64,000 bases of DNA from Aquibacillus sediminis (lineage in GTDB: Bacteria > Bacillota > Bacilli > Bacillales > Amphibacillaceae), in the NCBI RefSeq assembly GCF_005870085.1, contig NZ_SZNM01000001.1, positions 248,001 to 312,000 on the forward strand, given 5' to 3'. This document shows positions 18,945 through 29,094 of this stretch, piece after piece. Position numbers and translations under genes: made by a program. Below the pieces are notes generated by a model that searched no databases, was not told the origin of the DNA, and saw nothing but the letters and a program-made list of their open reading frames with translations. The first letter of the stretch is position 1. Each line of letters opens with the position of its first letter.

Positions 18945-18968
18945 CCACAATCCCCCACCTTTCACCAC
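18945..18968 (-). promoter_or_regulatory. MraZ operator (three GTGG repeats, 10-bp period)
   Basis: On the minus strand GTGG starts at 18968, 18958 and 18948, an exact 10-bp spacing. This is the arrangement known for MraZ boxes (direct GTGG-type repeats once per helical turn). A fourth GTGG lies at 18924-18927, 21 bp further toward mraZ and next to its ribosome-binding site. Autoregulation of the dcw cluster by MraZ is inferred from this. Confidence 0.75.
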
Positions 18969-19045
18969 CAGTTTTTACTAATTTAGTTAATTCCTACTAA
19001 ACACCCTACTATATTAACCATTCACACCCTGTAATTCAAAAACAA

Positions 19046-19081
19046 AAAAAGTGCTTAACGAAGCATCGCTAAGCACTTTTT
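19046..19081 (-). terminator. Terminator of bshC
   Basis: Arms AAAAAGTGCTTA and TAAGCACTTTTT form a 12-bp stem. On the minus strand it is followed by a T-run, and it isolates mraZ from the upstream bshC transcript. The symmetric A/T flanks would allow function on both strands. Confidence 0.85.
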
Positions 19082-19152
19082 CCTTACTATTTATTTTTTG
19101 TGGTGGAAAGTGGTGATTATGAAAAGTGTTCTCTCCTTCATTCTAAACAAAC

Positions 19153-20772
19153 TTATAAATAAATAACATAATGATCTGTATTATACTCATATGTTTGAGA
19201 AACCAATTGGTCAATCCAGTTGCTACCATATTGATTGATAAAAGGAATTACATTCCAACTCCGCTCTTGCAATCCGCCTTCAGGATAAAGTTCCGTTTCA
19301 ATTAGATTAAAATCTTCTACATTCTTTTTATGTTTTTCCTTCACCGCATTCACTAAACGATCGCTTAAAAAATCAATATCTTGGAAAAGATACGTTAAAT
19401 TCTTATCTGCTAATTCACCTAAATCTGTTCCAAGCGTTTGGGCAAGCTCTTTTAAAGGTCGGTGTGCTCGTTCAACAGCGTATTTCACTTGAGCATCAAC
19501 CTCTTTAATCGGTGGATTTGATTGAGCCGCTAACCAATTCCCCCGTTCATAATCAACACCTTGATTCAGCACACTATCTATTTGTAAGCCGTAACGCTGT
19601 ATTAACTTCTCCACAGATCGATCCACCAAGGTAAAAGATAACCTCGGTAAAACTGGTGGCATTTTTATATGTAAGGCTTGGAATGCAGGTTTTAAAACAG
19701 ACCAATAACCTACTTCTGCTAAGCCACCTAAAAATGCTAATGTTGGGAACAACAATTCTTGCATAACTGGTCGTGTAACAACATTGTTACTTAATAAGTA
19801 AGGCTGTTCTTCTGCAATTTGAAGTAGTTGTTCAGTAGTAAATTCACACTGGTTTTGTTTCCCAACCCACTTATCTCCTACCTTGTTAAGCAGAACCCTT
19901 TCCCCATTTTTATGGTAGAACAGATGCGCATCCACTTCTTCCACATCAAGCGAAATATTGTAACCTTGATTTTTCATCTGTTGAGTAGTTTGATAGACCC
20001 CCTCACTTATTTCAGGCTGTTTTTTAATAAGCGATGTAAAATGCTTGCTTTCTAAATCACGAACTAACTTGTTAGCCGAATCTATTAATACCAGGCCATC
20101 GTTCTCAAATAAACGAAAGATTATTTTAGCAAAAAAGTCAACATAGGTTGATGAGTCCTTAATCGTTTCTTGAAGGTTTTCGTATAGCTCATTTGTGTAT
20201 GTCGTTTCATCTAGCTGCTCAAATACTTGATGTAACCACTTTCTAGCCATTTCTTGATCAAGTTGAAGTTCTGAAACTTGCACCTTTTCGGATACTTGCT
20301 GGGAAATATTATATTTTTTCATGCCATATGTATCTTTTAATTTAATATGGTTTATTTCAGCAAAATCATGATCCTCTCCAGCAATCCAAAAAACTGGAAT
20401 GACAGGTATTCCTAATTGTTGTTCTTGTTTTTTGGCCAAGTTAATAATAGAAATAACTTTATGTATAGTATATAAAGGACCTGTTAACAAACCGGCTTGT
20501 TGGCCACCTATCACAACAACACTATTTTGGTCTTTCAACCGTTGAATATTATCAAACGTCGATTTGGGCGCATCCCACATCTGGTTTAATTTATACAACA
20601 CAGAGGTTAATCCTTCCCGATCGAAAACTCTTTCATTTAAATCAGCAACTCGTTGTTGATATGTTTCAGAAGCATATGGTTGATAATCAAATTTTTTCAT
20701 GACAGGACCGTTCGTACGATATTCAGTTATCAATTTATTAGGTTTCGTTAATTTTATTGGGTCGATCCACAT
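19153..20772 (-). CDS. bshC: Bacillithiol biosynthesis cysteine-adding enzyme BshC
   Basis: Last enzyme of bacillithiol synthesis, adding cysteine to GlcN-malate; the low-molecular-weight thiol of Firmicutes. The 539-residue length equals that of B. subtilis BshC (YllA), and the protein has the family motifs VVIGGQQAGLLTGPLYT and PVFWIAGEDHDFAEINH in the Rossmann-like core and a C-terminal coiled coil. AAAGGAG precedes ATG at 20770-20772. It lies upstream of mraZ as in B. subtilis. Confidence 0.95.
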   Translation of the reverse strand: MWIDPIKLTKPNKLITEYRTNGPVMKKFDYQPYASETYQQRVADLNERVFDREGLTSVLYKLNQMWDAPKSTFDNIQRLKDQNSVVVIGGQQAGLLTGPLYTIHKVISIINLAKKQEQQLGIPVIPVFWIAGEDHDFAEINHIKLKDTYGMKKYNISQQVSEKVQVSELQLDQEMARKWLHQVFEQLDETTYTNELYENLQETIKDSSTYVDFFAKIIFRLFENDGLVLIDSANKLVRDLESKHFTSLIKKQPEISEGVYQTTQQMKNQGYNISLDVEEVDAHLFYHKNGERVLLNKVGDKWVGKQNQCEFTTEQLLQIAEEQPYLLSNNVVTRPVMQELLFPTLAFLGGLAEVGYWSVLKPAFQALHIKMPPVLPRLSFTLVDRSVEKLIQRYGLQIDSVLNQGVDYERGNWLAAQSNPPIKEVDAQVKYAVERAHRPLKELAQTLGTDLGELADKNLTYLFQDIDFLSDRLVNAVKEKHKKNVEDFNLIETELYPEGGLQERSWNVIPFINQYGSNWIDQLVSQTYEYNTDHYVIYL

Positions 20773-21215
20773 GCAATATTGCTCCTTTTCAAATAGTAAT
20801 TACTAACCGTATTTTACATAAAAATGATATTAAAATCACTCATTATGTTTCAAACAGCCATTTATAAAATGAAACTTCATTCAGTGGGGGTTTTTGCTCT
20901 CGCCCCACTGAACGTAAGTTGAACCATTCGGGGTGTTATCGTCCGTTTTACTTCCACTTAAACATTTCTGCTTCACTTCATGTTTTGAAGTGGGAGACTT
21001 ACGGACGGTTACACCGGAATTAATTTATCCTGTTATCTATGCGGATAAAAAAATTCTATATATCGCATCGCTTTCATTCATCTTGATATAACGATATACA
21101 TATCTCAACACGTTATTACATCATTGATTCAAACAAATATGTAATGCCTATAAATAATTAAAACCCTTGCCGTCATTCTATAATGATCAGCGAGGGTTTG
21201 TACAAACAATACCTA
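20773..21215. other. Intergenic region with one full copy of the hairpin repeat
   Basis: 443 bp between bshC and the RsfA-like gene. It holds the bshC promoter region near its left end, repeat copy A (20866-21031), and AT-rich DNA ending in a possible terminator for the RsfA-like gene (AACCCTTGCCG... GCGAGGGTTTGT, about 21163-21202). No gene is visible; panE (ylbQ) and ylbP, found here in B. subtilis, are absent. Confidence 0.65.
20866..21031. repeat. Dispersed hairpin repeat, copy A
   Basis: Begins ATGAAACTTCATTCAGTGGGG and forms a 10-bp hairpin, TTCAGTGGGG (20880-20889) with CCCCACTGAA (20903-20912). A second domain follows (GAACCATTCGGGGTGT ... CGGACGGTTACACCGGAA) with CGTCCG/CGGACG and GGTGT/ACACC pairing, enclosing a CACTTCA/TGAAGTG hairpin. 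Copy B at 27731 aligns along its whole length. Confidence 0.7.
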
Positions 21216-21707
21216 TTATTCGGATAAGACCTTATCATGTTTATTTTCTTCTAATGTCTTACATATATTCAAAATTTCGTGCCATGCCTGTTCATACTTT
21301 CTTAATTGTTGTTTTAATTCATTTATTTCTTCTGTTAGCAATCTAATCTTTTCTTCAGCGGTTTCATTATTTTGTTCCGTTGAATAATTTACTTTCATCT
21401 TTTCTAACAACGAAATCGCAGCATCAAGTGCACCTTCTTGGTTCTCTTGATGAACAGCAAGTATATCTTCTAGTGATTCCGCTTGTTGTTTTCTATCTTT
21501 CTTCGCAAGTTCTATTGCTTTTTCATATTTTTTGCGTACGGAAGCATTCCAACGAAAACCACATGCCGCCGGTGTTCTCGATAAGCGTTTCCCTACTTCT
21601 TTAAACGCTTCAAGTTGCGTTTTCCCTTCCCTAATATACCTCATAACAGTTTCTGCTAGTAGTATATCCTCATCCTGGCTCCATGCGTCCTGTCTTGTAT
21701 TATTCAT
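21216..21707 (-). CDS. RsfA/YlbO-family sporulation transcription regulator
   Basis: A 163-residue protein with an N-terminal Myb/SANT-like helix-turn-helix (residues about 5-55: [20 protein letters not shown] ... [18 protein letters not shown]). The C-terminal half is a coiled coil (about 105-150). This is the plan of RsfA (prespore-specific regulator) and its paralogue YlbO, and the gene sits at the ylbO position near rpmF. AAGGAGGG precedes the ATG. Which paralogue it corresponds to functionally cannot be told. Confidence 0.85.
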   Translation of the reverse strand: MNNTRQDAWSQDEDILLAETVMRYIREGKTQLEAFKEVGKRLSRTPAACGFRWNASVRKKYEKAIELAKKDRKQQAESLEDILAVHQENQEGALDAAISLLEKMKVNYSTEQNNETAEEKIRLLTEEINELKQQLRKYEQAWHEILNICKTLEENKHDKVLSE

Positions 21708-21929
21708 CTCATCCCTCCTTGATAATTACATTTGCTATCAATGTATGCAAACACTAGGGGCGATAGAATAAAATCTTTTCTATTTTTTGAAATTACTATT
21801 CTTTCCGATTAATTCAAGTGATTCATGTTATTAAAATTTTCTTACCATCTAGCCTTTTAAATCAATTAAAGTTGATAGAAACTTCAATGTAACTTTATAA
21901 ACCTTTCCTTCTATTCTTAACAAAATAAG

Positions 21930-22110
21930 TGCTATACTACCGCTGTGGAATACACCGCGCATCATAATTCTGAAGCTCAAGCAAGATGCGCCTGCGTATT
22001 CTAGTAATTCCATGAGGATTAATTCCTCGGCGCAAGGCAACAAAGAAGGTTATTCAAGTAGTAGCGAGGCTTGAGGCCGTGGCCCAAGGAAAGCGCAGTA
22101 CTTTACCGAA
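21930..22110. repeat. Degenerate interspersed repeat
   Basis: Starts GCTATACTACCGCTGTGGAA, then ACACCGCGCATC, and ends near GAGGCCGTGGCCCAAGGAAAG. The start resembles the left flank of the 12355 element. From memory, similar GTGGAATACAC...GGAAAGCG elements are scattered in related genomes. More GC-rich than its surroundings and without coding capacity. Confidence 0.45.
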
Positions 22111-22220
22111 GAGATACAATTACAATTAACTCATATAGAGCCGATTCTTACACAAGAAGTACTCAGCACTCTATAGTTAGTGTGCCATACATCAATCTAG
22201 AAAAAATTAGCATAAAAAAA

Positions 22221-22240
22221 ATGACTGCCTATGCAGTCAT
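22221..22240 (-). terminator. Terminator of ylbN-rpmF
   Basis: ATGACTGC-CTAT-GCAGTCAT hairpin flanked by A- and T-runs, so it could act on both strands; it lies about 57 bp after the rpmF stop. Confidence 0.88.
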
Positions 22241-22296
22241 TTTTTTAACGTCTTTTATTTCTAAACAAACGTCATAAAGTTTGTCCCATGTTGGTT

Positions 22297-22470
22297 TTAT
22301 TGTTCAACAACTTGTTTCCCATCGTAATTTCCACAAGCTTTACAAACATGGTGTGGTTTTGTTAGTTCCCCACAATTTGAACATTCTACCATACCTGGTA
22401 CATGTAATTTTTTATGTGTACGACGTTGGTTTTTCACTTTTTTAGAAGTTCTTCTCTTTGGTACTGCCAT
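22297..22470 (-). CDS. rpmF: 50S ribosomal protein L32
   Basis: Ribosomal protein of 57 residues starting [20 protein letters not shown]. It keeps the zinc-binding four-cysteine pattern CSNCGE ... CKACG, so this is the zinc-dependent L32 form. A strong AGGAGGTG precedes the ATG at 22468-22470. It follows ylbN, the usual ylbN(yceD)-rpmF pair of bacteria. Confidence 0.97.
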   Translation of the reverse strand: MAVPKRRTSKKVKNQRRTHKKLHVPGMVECSNCGELTKPHHVCKACGNYDGKQVVEQ

Positions 22471-22541
22471 GTCTTACACCTCCTTTTAACACGAACGAAA
22501 ATCTCCTTACTTTAAATCAAATAAGAAAGGTTCAGAAAACC

Positions 22542-23072
22542 TTATTGATTTTCTTTTTGATCGTTATCATCTAGTAATGATTGCAACTTTTGCAGTCGTG
22601 GATCTACTTTATCCGTTGTTTTTTTCTCAGAAGTAAATTCCCAACCTTCTCCTTCAGTCAATGCATTTTCCTGCACTTCCTTATCATCGGAAAAAACTCG
22701 AAATGGCACTTCCAATAAAACATTTTCCTTGATATAAGGAGTTAAGTCAAGTATTTCTCCACTTACAGGATGTATTTCCGATTCATCTTCTTCCGTATAA
22801 TAAGGAGATGTAGAAAAAACTTCCAATGCATCTACATGAAATGGAAAATTAACATCAACTAATGTCCTAGCACAAGGTAAAACCATCGTGCCATCAATGG
22901 AGAAATGAAAACTCACTTCATCTCCTTGCATTGTGGCATAGCCTTTAACAAATACCGGATTAATTTTTCGAATATCATTGTTCATTTCTTCAACTTCCGA
23001 AATATCCACATAATCTTCAAAAGTAAGTGGTTCCGAACCAGCCATCTTCAGCTTTTGAATCGAAAATTTCAT
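22542..23072 (-). CDS. ylbN: YceD/DUF177 family protein YlbN
   Basis: A 176-residue DUF177 protein, conserved upstream of rpmF. In other organisms the family is tied to 23S rRNA or L32 accumulation. The core VKGYATMQGDEVSFHFSIDGTMVLPCARTLVDVNFPF (residues about 44-80) carries the family cysteine C66, and the C terminus has the basic DPRLQKLQSLL end. GAGGTGG precedes the ATG. Co-transcribed with rpmF. Confidence 0.93.
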   Translation of the reverse strand: MKFSIQKLKMAGSEPLTFEDYVDISEVEEMNNDIRKINPVFVKGYATMQGDEVSFHFSIDGTMVLPCARTLVDVNFPFHVDALEVFSTSPYYTEEDESEIHPVSGEILDLTPYIKENVLLEVPFRVFSDDKEVQENALTEGEGWEFTSEKKTTDKVDPRLQKLQSLLDDNDQKENQ

Positions 23073-23285
23073 TCATACCACCTCAAGGCACAAAAATTAT
23101 TTTAAAAGGTATTTCATCATTTGTCAATATTTTTTCTTTACAGATGTTTATTTATCCATTCTTTTAACGATTACTATAACCAATAGACTATTTAATATCC
23201 TAACATACGAGGGTGTTGCTTAACAATAAATTGCTGATTTTTTATCAAGTATTCGTGTGCTATCATAATCATGGAGGTGTTTTTC

Positions 23286-24503
23286 ATGAATGCGTGTGGA
23301 CTAATTGTAGAGTATAACCCTTTTCATAATGGGCACAAGTATCATTTACAACAATCAAAAGAAGTAGCAAATGCAGATTGTATGATTGCAGTAATGAGCG
23401 GAAATTTCTTACAACGTGGTGAACCAGCCATTATAGATAAATATCATCGAACAAAAGCAGCAATCAGTCAAGGTATCGATCTCGTGATTGAGTTACCATT
23501 CGCTTATGCTGTACAACATAGTGATCTTTTTGCTAAGGGGGCTGTTTTAACTTTAGGAGCACTTGGTGTTAAATCCCTTTGTTTTGGCAGTGAGCATGGA
23601 AACATTGACTCTTTTACCAATGCATATCATACATACACAAATCAGGATAAACAGTTTAATGAGGAATTGAGAAAGCAACTTTCCGCAGGTTTATCATTTC
23701 CAGAAGCAAGTAAACAAGCATACCATAGTATTGGATTAACAGAAGGCGAAATGGACTTATCACAACCAAATAACATCCTTGGTTTTAGTTACGTAAAAAG
23801 TATATTCGATTTTAATCAAACGATTTTACCACTTACGATACAACGGATAAAAAATGACTACCATGACCAATCAATAAACGATCCGATTGCCAGCGCTACA
23901 AGTATTCGAAAACAACTTAACAGTGAACAAAAACTGACTTCAGAAATTAAAAATGCTATCCCAGGACACACCAAACAACAATTAACTGAATATCGATCAA
24001 AAACGGGCTTTTGGCATGAATGGCAACATTATTTTCAGTTACTGAACTATCGTGTATTAACAATGTCCCTCGAAGAGCTCCGTAGCATTCACGGCGTGGA
24101 TGAAGGGCTTGAGTACCGTATTAAAAACACAGCATATCACGCAACTAGCTTCAAAAATTGGATGGAAAATTTAAAAACAAAGAGATATACTTGGACACGA
24201 TTACAACGGATTTTCACTCATATTCTAACTAACACCAAAAGCGAAACGATTATATCACTAACCGAGCCTAATCGTGTACCATATATACGTTTACTAGGTA
24301 TGTCTCAGACAGGACAGGCATATTTAAACAAAATAAAGAAACACTTAGATATACCGATTGTTACTAGTCTCAATAAAAGCTTAGATCCCATGCTTCAATT
24401 AGAAGAACAAGTGTCAAGTGCATACTATTCTATTTTAAGTGCGGAGATGCAAATAAAAATGAGAAAACAAAAGCTCCTCCCTCCCTATATCTTATTGAAA
24501 TAA
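23286..24503 (+). CDS. tmcAL: tRNA(Met) cytidine acetate ligase TmcAL (YlbM)
   Basis: Nucleotidyltransferase-fold enzyme that makes N4-acetylcytidine at the wobble base of elongator tRNA-Met from acetate and ATP. The 405-residue protein starts MNACGLIVEYNPFHNGHKYH with the nucleotide-binding HNGH motif, followed by AVMSGNFLQRGEPAI. The ATG at 23286 has GGAGGTG 6 bp upstream; an in-frame ATG at 23271 overlaps that site and is not the start. It is divergent from ylbN, as in B. subtilis. Confidence 0.95.
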   Translation: MNACGLIVEYNPFHNGHKYHLQQSKEVANADCMIAVMSGNFLQRGEPAIIDKYHRTKAAISQGIDLVIELPFAYAVQHSDLFAKGAVLTLGALGVKSLCFGSEHGNIDSFTNAYHTYTNQDKQFNEELRKQLSAGLSFPEASKQAYHSIGLTEGEMDLSQPNNILGFSYVKSIFDFNQTILPLTIQRIKNDYHDQSINDPIASATSIRKQLNSEQKLTSEIKNAIPGHTKQQLTEYRSKTGFWHEWQHYFQLLNYRVLTMSLEELRSIHGVDEGLEYRIKNTAYHATSFKNWMENLKTKRYTWTRLQRIFTHILTNTKSETIISLTEPNRVPYIRLLGMSQTGQAYLNKIKKHLDIPIVTSLNKSLDPMLQLEEQVSSAYYSILSAEMQIKMRKQKLLPPYILLK

Positions 24504-24504
24504 T

Positions 24505-24534
24505 AAAAAGCCCTCCATGAAAAGAGGGCTTTTT
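24505..24534 (+). terminator. Bidirectional terminator between tmcAL and ylbL
   Basis: AAAAAGCCCTC and GAGGGCTTTTT form an 11-bp stem between the convergent genes; T-runs exist in both directions. Confidence 0.9.
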
Positions 24535-24535
24535 A

Positions 24536-25561
24536 TTATTCTTTCGGCGGTAATTCTTCTAAATACTTTAAAGCATCATCAAATGTATCTACAGGAACAA
24601 TTTCCATATCTGTTTCTATATCTTCTGCAGTTTGTGAGGCGATTTTATAGTTTGAATCATCAGCCCCACCTTCATTTGGCGCAAAGAAGATATCACACCC
24701 TTGACTGTCCGCTGCTATAACCTTCTTATCAATACCGCCTATTCTCCCAATCTGTCCTTCATAACTTATTTCACCTGTACCAGCAATATGATACCCTTTA
24801 GAGATGTCTAATTCTGTCAACTGGTCGTAGATCTCTAAACTAAACATAAGACCGGCGCTCGGTCCACCAATCTCACCACTTGCAAACTTAACTTCTGGCT
24901 CAACATGTTCGATCTCTAAATTAGTTACTAAGCCAATTCCCAACCCTACTTTATCTTGATCAGGAAAGGACTCTAATTCCATTTCTGTTTCTACTCTCTC
25001 CTGGTTACGTTCAACTGTTAGTGTAATAACAGCGCCTGGTTGTTTAGAAGAGACGTAATCAATTAAATGATCCGTTTTACTAATCGTTTGATTATCTACT
25101 TGCAATATCTTATCTCCTGTTTGTAAGATACCGTCTGCTGGCATGCCTTCCATCACATTGACGACATAAATCCCTTCATAGTTTATGTCAATATCTGCTC
25201 CTGCTGCCTGATAGGCTACTACTGTTGACTGTTTCTGTGAACTTTCCATCATTTGTAATTGTGCTTTGTGATAATCTTCTTGGGAAATCCCCTCTGGAAA
25301 TACTTCTTCAATAGGATCGATATCATGATACGGCCTTATTGATGCCAATAAATATTGAAAAGGTGTAGCTGGTCCGCCTCTGACTGTTACTAAATGCATG
25401 TCACCATCACTCTCATAACCATCAGTGACTTCAACAATCGGATTTAGCGCATCTGCACCACCAGGTTTATAGATATAATAAGGTAGGCGGTAACCTACAA
25501 GAAATGCTACAAAAACAATAACAATAACTGATAACACTATACTTCGTCGATTAACTCTCAT
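24536..25561 (-). CDS. ylbL: PDZ and Lon-type S16 protease YlbL
   Basis: Membrane-anchored serine protease of 341 residues, related to SepM. An N-terminal transmembrane segment (about 7-24) precedes a PDZ domain (about 125-200) and a Lon proteolytic domain with the Ser235-Lys280 dyad (GGPSAGL and GGIDKKV). In B. subtilis YlbL contributes to cleaving the DNA-damage division inhibitor YneA; that substrate is knowledge of the family, not shown here. It overlaps ylbK by 11 bp, so translation is probably coupled. Confidence 0.93.
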   Translation of the reverse strand: MRVNRRSIVLSVIVIVFVAFLVGYRLPYYIYKPGGADALNPIVEVTDGYESDGDMHLVTVRGGPATPFQYLLASIRPYHDIDPIEEVFPEGISQEDYHKAQLQMMESSQKQSTVVAYQAAGADIDINYEGIYVVNVMEGMPADGILQTGDKILQVDNQTISKTDHLIDYVSSKQPGAVITLTVERNQERVETEMELESFPDQDKVGLGIGLVTNLEIEHVEPEVKFASGEIGGPSAGLMFSLEIYDQLTELDISKGYHIAGTGEISYEGQIGRIGGIDKKVIAADSQGCDIFFAPNEGGADDSNYKIASQTAEDIETDMEIVPVDTFDDALKYLEELPPKE

Positions 25562-26345
25562 CCGTTTTCCCCTTCCAAATACTGATACAATGAATAATTT
25601 GATCTATTTTAGATTCCGCTTCTTTTTCACCCTTCGTAATGATATCAATGGTATTGGTAAAAGCTCGTGAACTATATATTGAAACATCGGGTTTTAGCAT
25701 CAAGTCTGCATCACCTTCATTATAACTTATTAATTCATCTTGCATAATATCAATGGATTGTAACATGACATCATATATAGATTGCACATCCGCATTCGCT
25801 GTGAAATGGGCACAATCGACTCCAATCACAATATCTGCCCCCATCTCTCTTGCTACGGAAATCGGAACCCTGTCAATTACACCACCGTCTATATAAATGT
25901 CATTTTTTATTTTCATAGGTACAAATACACCCGGTATGGAAATGCTTGCACGCACAGCATCCGCGGCATTGCCTCTATAAAACACTTTTTTTTCGCCTGT
26001 ATGTAAATTAGTAGCGACCACCCCAACTGGAATCTTAAAATCCTCTAAATTTTTATTATAAGTAAATAAACGGATATATTCTTTAATCCTATCCCCTTGT
26101 ATAAAACCCATTTTTGGAACCGTAAAGTCAAGGAAATACTTTCGTTTGAACGTTGTTGCTAGTCGGTATAAGTTATCGACTTCTTGGCCTGCACCATATA
26201 ACGAACCAACAAATGCTCCCATACTACTTCCTGCTATTAAATCAATATTTATTCCATGGTCTACTAATACTTTAATTACTCCAAGATGAGAAAAACCCTT
26301 CGCTCCTCCAGAACCTAATGCTAAGCCAATTTTCGGTTTCCGCAT
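25551..26345 (-). CDS. ylbK: Patatin-like phospholipase YlbK
   Basis: Predicted lipid acyl hydrolase of 264 residues (RssA/patatin family). It shows the oxyanion loop LGSGGAKGFSHLG, the nucleophile elbow GSSMG with the catalytic serine near residue 42, and the aspartate motif DGGVIDRVP. The ATG at 26343-26345 is preceded by AGAGGTGG; a longer frame 12 codons upstream overlaps that site. Substrate is not known. Confidence 0.92.
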   Translation of the reverse strand: MRKPKIGLALGSGGAKGFSHLGVIKVLVDHGINIDLIAGSSMGAFVGSLYGAGQEVDNLYRLATTFKRKYFLDFTVPKMGFIQGDRIKEYIRLFTYNKNLEDFKIPVGVVATNLHTGEKKVFYRGNAADAVRASISIPGVFVPMKIKNDIYIDGGVIDRVPISVAREMGADIVIGVDCAHFTANADVQSIYDVMLQSIDIMQDELISYNEGDADLMLKPDVSIYSSRAFTNTIDIITKGEKEAESKIDQIIHCISIWKGKTDES

Positions 26346-26515
26346 GTCGCCACCTCTCAAAATTACACCAGTTTTTATCAATAATATGGCATAAAAGGAG
26401 CATCTATGAGCGTATATTATATAGAATTGCTTGTACTCTACCTAAGTTATTCATATTCTACTATCAGAATAAGCATAAGTACAGAGATGTGAAATTGATT
26501 ACTGTGGGAGGCATC

Positions 26516-27733
26516 ATGTTGAGATCGAAATTAAAGTCAATCGGATTAGCAAGTATTTCAGTATTTATTGCTATTGCATTAATTAAATTCCCTAAAGAAG
26601 CACTCGACGCAAGTACGCGAGGCATAGATATGTGGTGGGGTACAGTCTTCCCGTCACTTTTACCATTTTTTATTACTGCAGAATTGTTAATTGGTTTTGG
26701 TGTAGTTCGCTTTATTGGCGTACTGTTTGAACCCATTATGCGTCCATTGTTCAATGTTCCAGGTGTAGGCGGATTTGTGTGGGCAATGGGGATGGCAAGT
26801 GGCTATCCATCAGGAGCTAAACTAACTACACGGTTAAGACAAGAGAATCAATTAACAAAAGTGGAAGCTGAACGACTCGTTTCCTTTACCAATGCATCTA
26901 ATCCACTATTTATCATTGCGGCAATTTCTGTAGGTTTTTTTCATGATCCACAACTAGGTATGCTTTTGGCGGTTTGTCATTATGTAGGTAATGCTTTGGT
27001 AGGTATTTGCATGAGGTTTTATGGCAGAGATACAAAAGATCATACTAGAAGAGGCAACAATAAATTTTCATTATCTAAAGCATTTCATGAATTACATCAA
27101 ACACGAATGAATGATAAGCGACCATTTGGAAAAATATTTGGTGATGCGGTCGTTCATTCTGTCCAAACACTTTTAATGATTGGCGGATTTATTATAATAT
27201 TTTCCGTATTCACTAAGCTAATTTACCTATATGGAATATCAAATATATTTGCGAATGGATTAGCGATTGTACTAACAGCAATTGGATTACCAGGACAGTT
27301 GGCTCTTCCTATGTTTTCTGGTTTATTTGAAATCACCTTAGGAGCGCAATTAATTTCTGAAACCAATATATCTAGTCTGTTACCTCAAATTATTATTATT
27401 AGTTTTATTCTAGCTTTCAATGGTTTTTCAGTACAAGCTCAAGTTGCAAGTATTATTGCCGATACCGACATTCGATTCGCTCCATACTTTTTTGCTCGTA
27501 TTCTCCATGGAATTATTGCCAGCATTTTAGCCATTTTATTGTTTAAACCACTTTATTTGGAACAACTCACATTAGCAAACTGGAGTCTGTCAGTTTTCAC
27601 AACAAATGGTGAGCAATGGTTAAACACTTTAGAAAAACTACAAGAAGTTGGTCCAATTATAACTTTATTCTCATTAGCATTAACCCTTTTTATTATGATG
27701 ATTCGACTAACAAGCCAACGGAACTATCTATAA
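26516..27733 (+). CDS. ylbJ: Sporulation integral membrane protein YlbJ
   Basis: A 405-residue polytopic membrane protein of the nucleoside-recognition (Gate) fold, related to SpoIIM/SpmA-type proteins and needed for normal spore cortex in B. subtilis. Motifs include GTVFPSLLPFFITAELLIGF, MGMASGYPSGAKLT and FTNASNPLFIIAA. ATG at 26516 follows GGGAGG; the frame reads further upstream without a site. It is divergent from ylbK. A TCATATT ... CATAAG pair about 40 bp upstream is a weak sigma-E candidate. Confidence 0.92.
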   Translation: MLRSKLKSIGLASISVFIAIALIKFPKEALDASTRGIDMWWGTVFPSLLPFFITAELLIGFGVVRFIGVLFEPIMRPLFNVPGVGGFVWAMGMASGYPSGAKLTTRLRQENQLTKVEAERLVSFTNASNPLFIIAAISVGFFHDPQLGMLLAVCHYVGNALVGICMRFYGRDTKDHTRRGNNKFSLSKAFHELHQTRMNDKRPFGKIFGDAVVHSVQTLLMIGGFIIIFSVFTKLIYLYGISNIFANGLAIVLTAIGLPGQLALPMFSGLFEITLGAQLISETNISSLLPQIIIISFILAFNGFSVQAQVASIIADTDIRFAPYFFARILHGIIASILAILLFKPLYLEQLTLANWSLSVFTTNGEQWLNTLEKLQEVGPIITLFSLALTLFIMMIRLTSQRNYL

Positions 27734-27890
27734 AGTGAAACTTCACTCAGTGGGGTTTTTGTGCTCTCCCACTGAGTGTTAGTTGAACCATCCAGGGTGT
27801 GAGCGAAAGTTTACTCCCGCTTTAAATATCGCCGTCTCATTTGATGTTTTGACGCGAAAATCTTACCAACGGTTGCACCGGAAAATTGAT
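27731..27890. repeat. Dispersed hairpin repeat, copy B
   Basis: Begins AAAGTGAAACTTCACTCAGT directly at the ylbJ stop. Its hairpin is 11 bp, CACTCAGTGGG (27744-27754) with CCCACTGAGTG (27768-27778). Relative to copy A one T-A pair is C-G here, a compensatory change. The 3' domain keeps GTTGAACCATCC and AACGGTTGCACCGGAA. It may also terminate ylbJ. Confidence 0.7.
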
Positions 27891-27923
27891 TTTTTTTAAA
27901 TATCGCAAAAAATGTTATCCATT

Positions 27924-28969
<1,046 letters not shown>

Positions 28970-29094
28970 TTTTAGCCTAACACCTCATTTTTCACATATT
29001 CGAATTAATCCTACCATAAATTAAAGAATTGATGAAATGAACACTAATTAAAATTTATATGTATATTTTTAATCATCCCGTTAATAATAACGTA

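Larger units (their letters stand above)
21708..22296. other. Gap with a degenerate interspersed repeat
   Basis: 589 bp between the RsfA-like gene and rpmF. 21708-21925 is AT-rich with nothing recognisable. A degenerate repeat occupies about 21930-22110. The rpmF terminator is at 22221-22240. No supported coding sequence. Confidence 0.6.

Noticed and set aside
29056-29090. Sigma-F/G-like promoter for the CsfG-like RNA (GTATA ... CGTTAATAAT)
   Set aside because: Spacing is about 13 bp, too short for the consensus; not listed as a feature although a forespore promoter is expected here.
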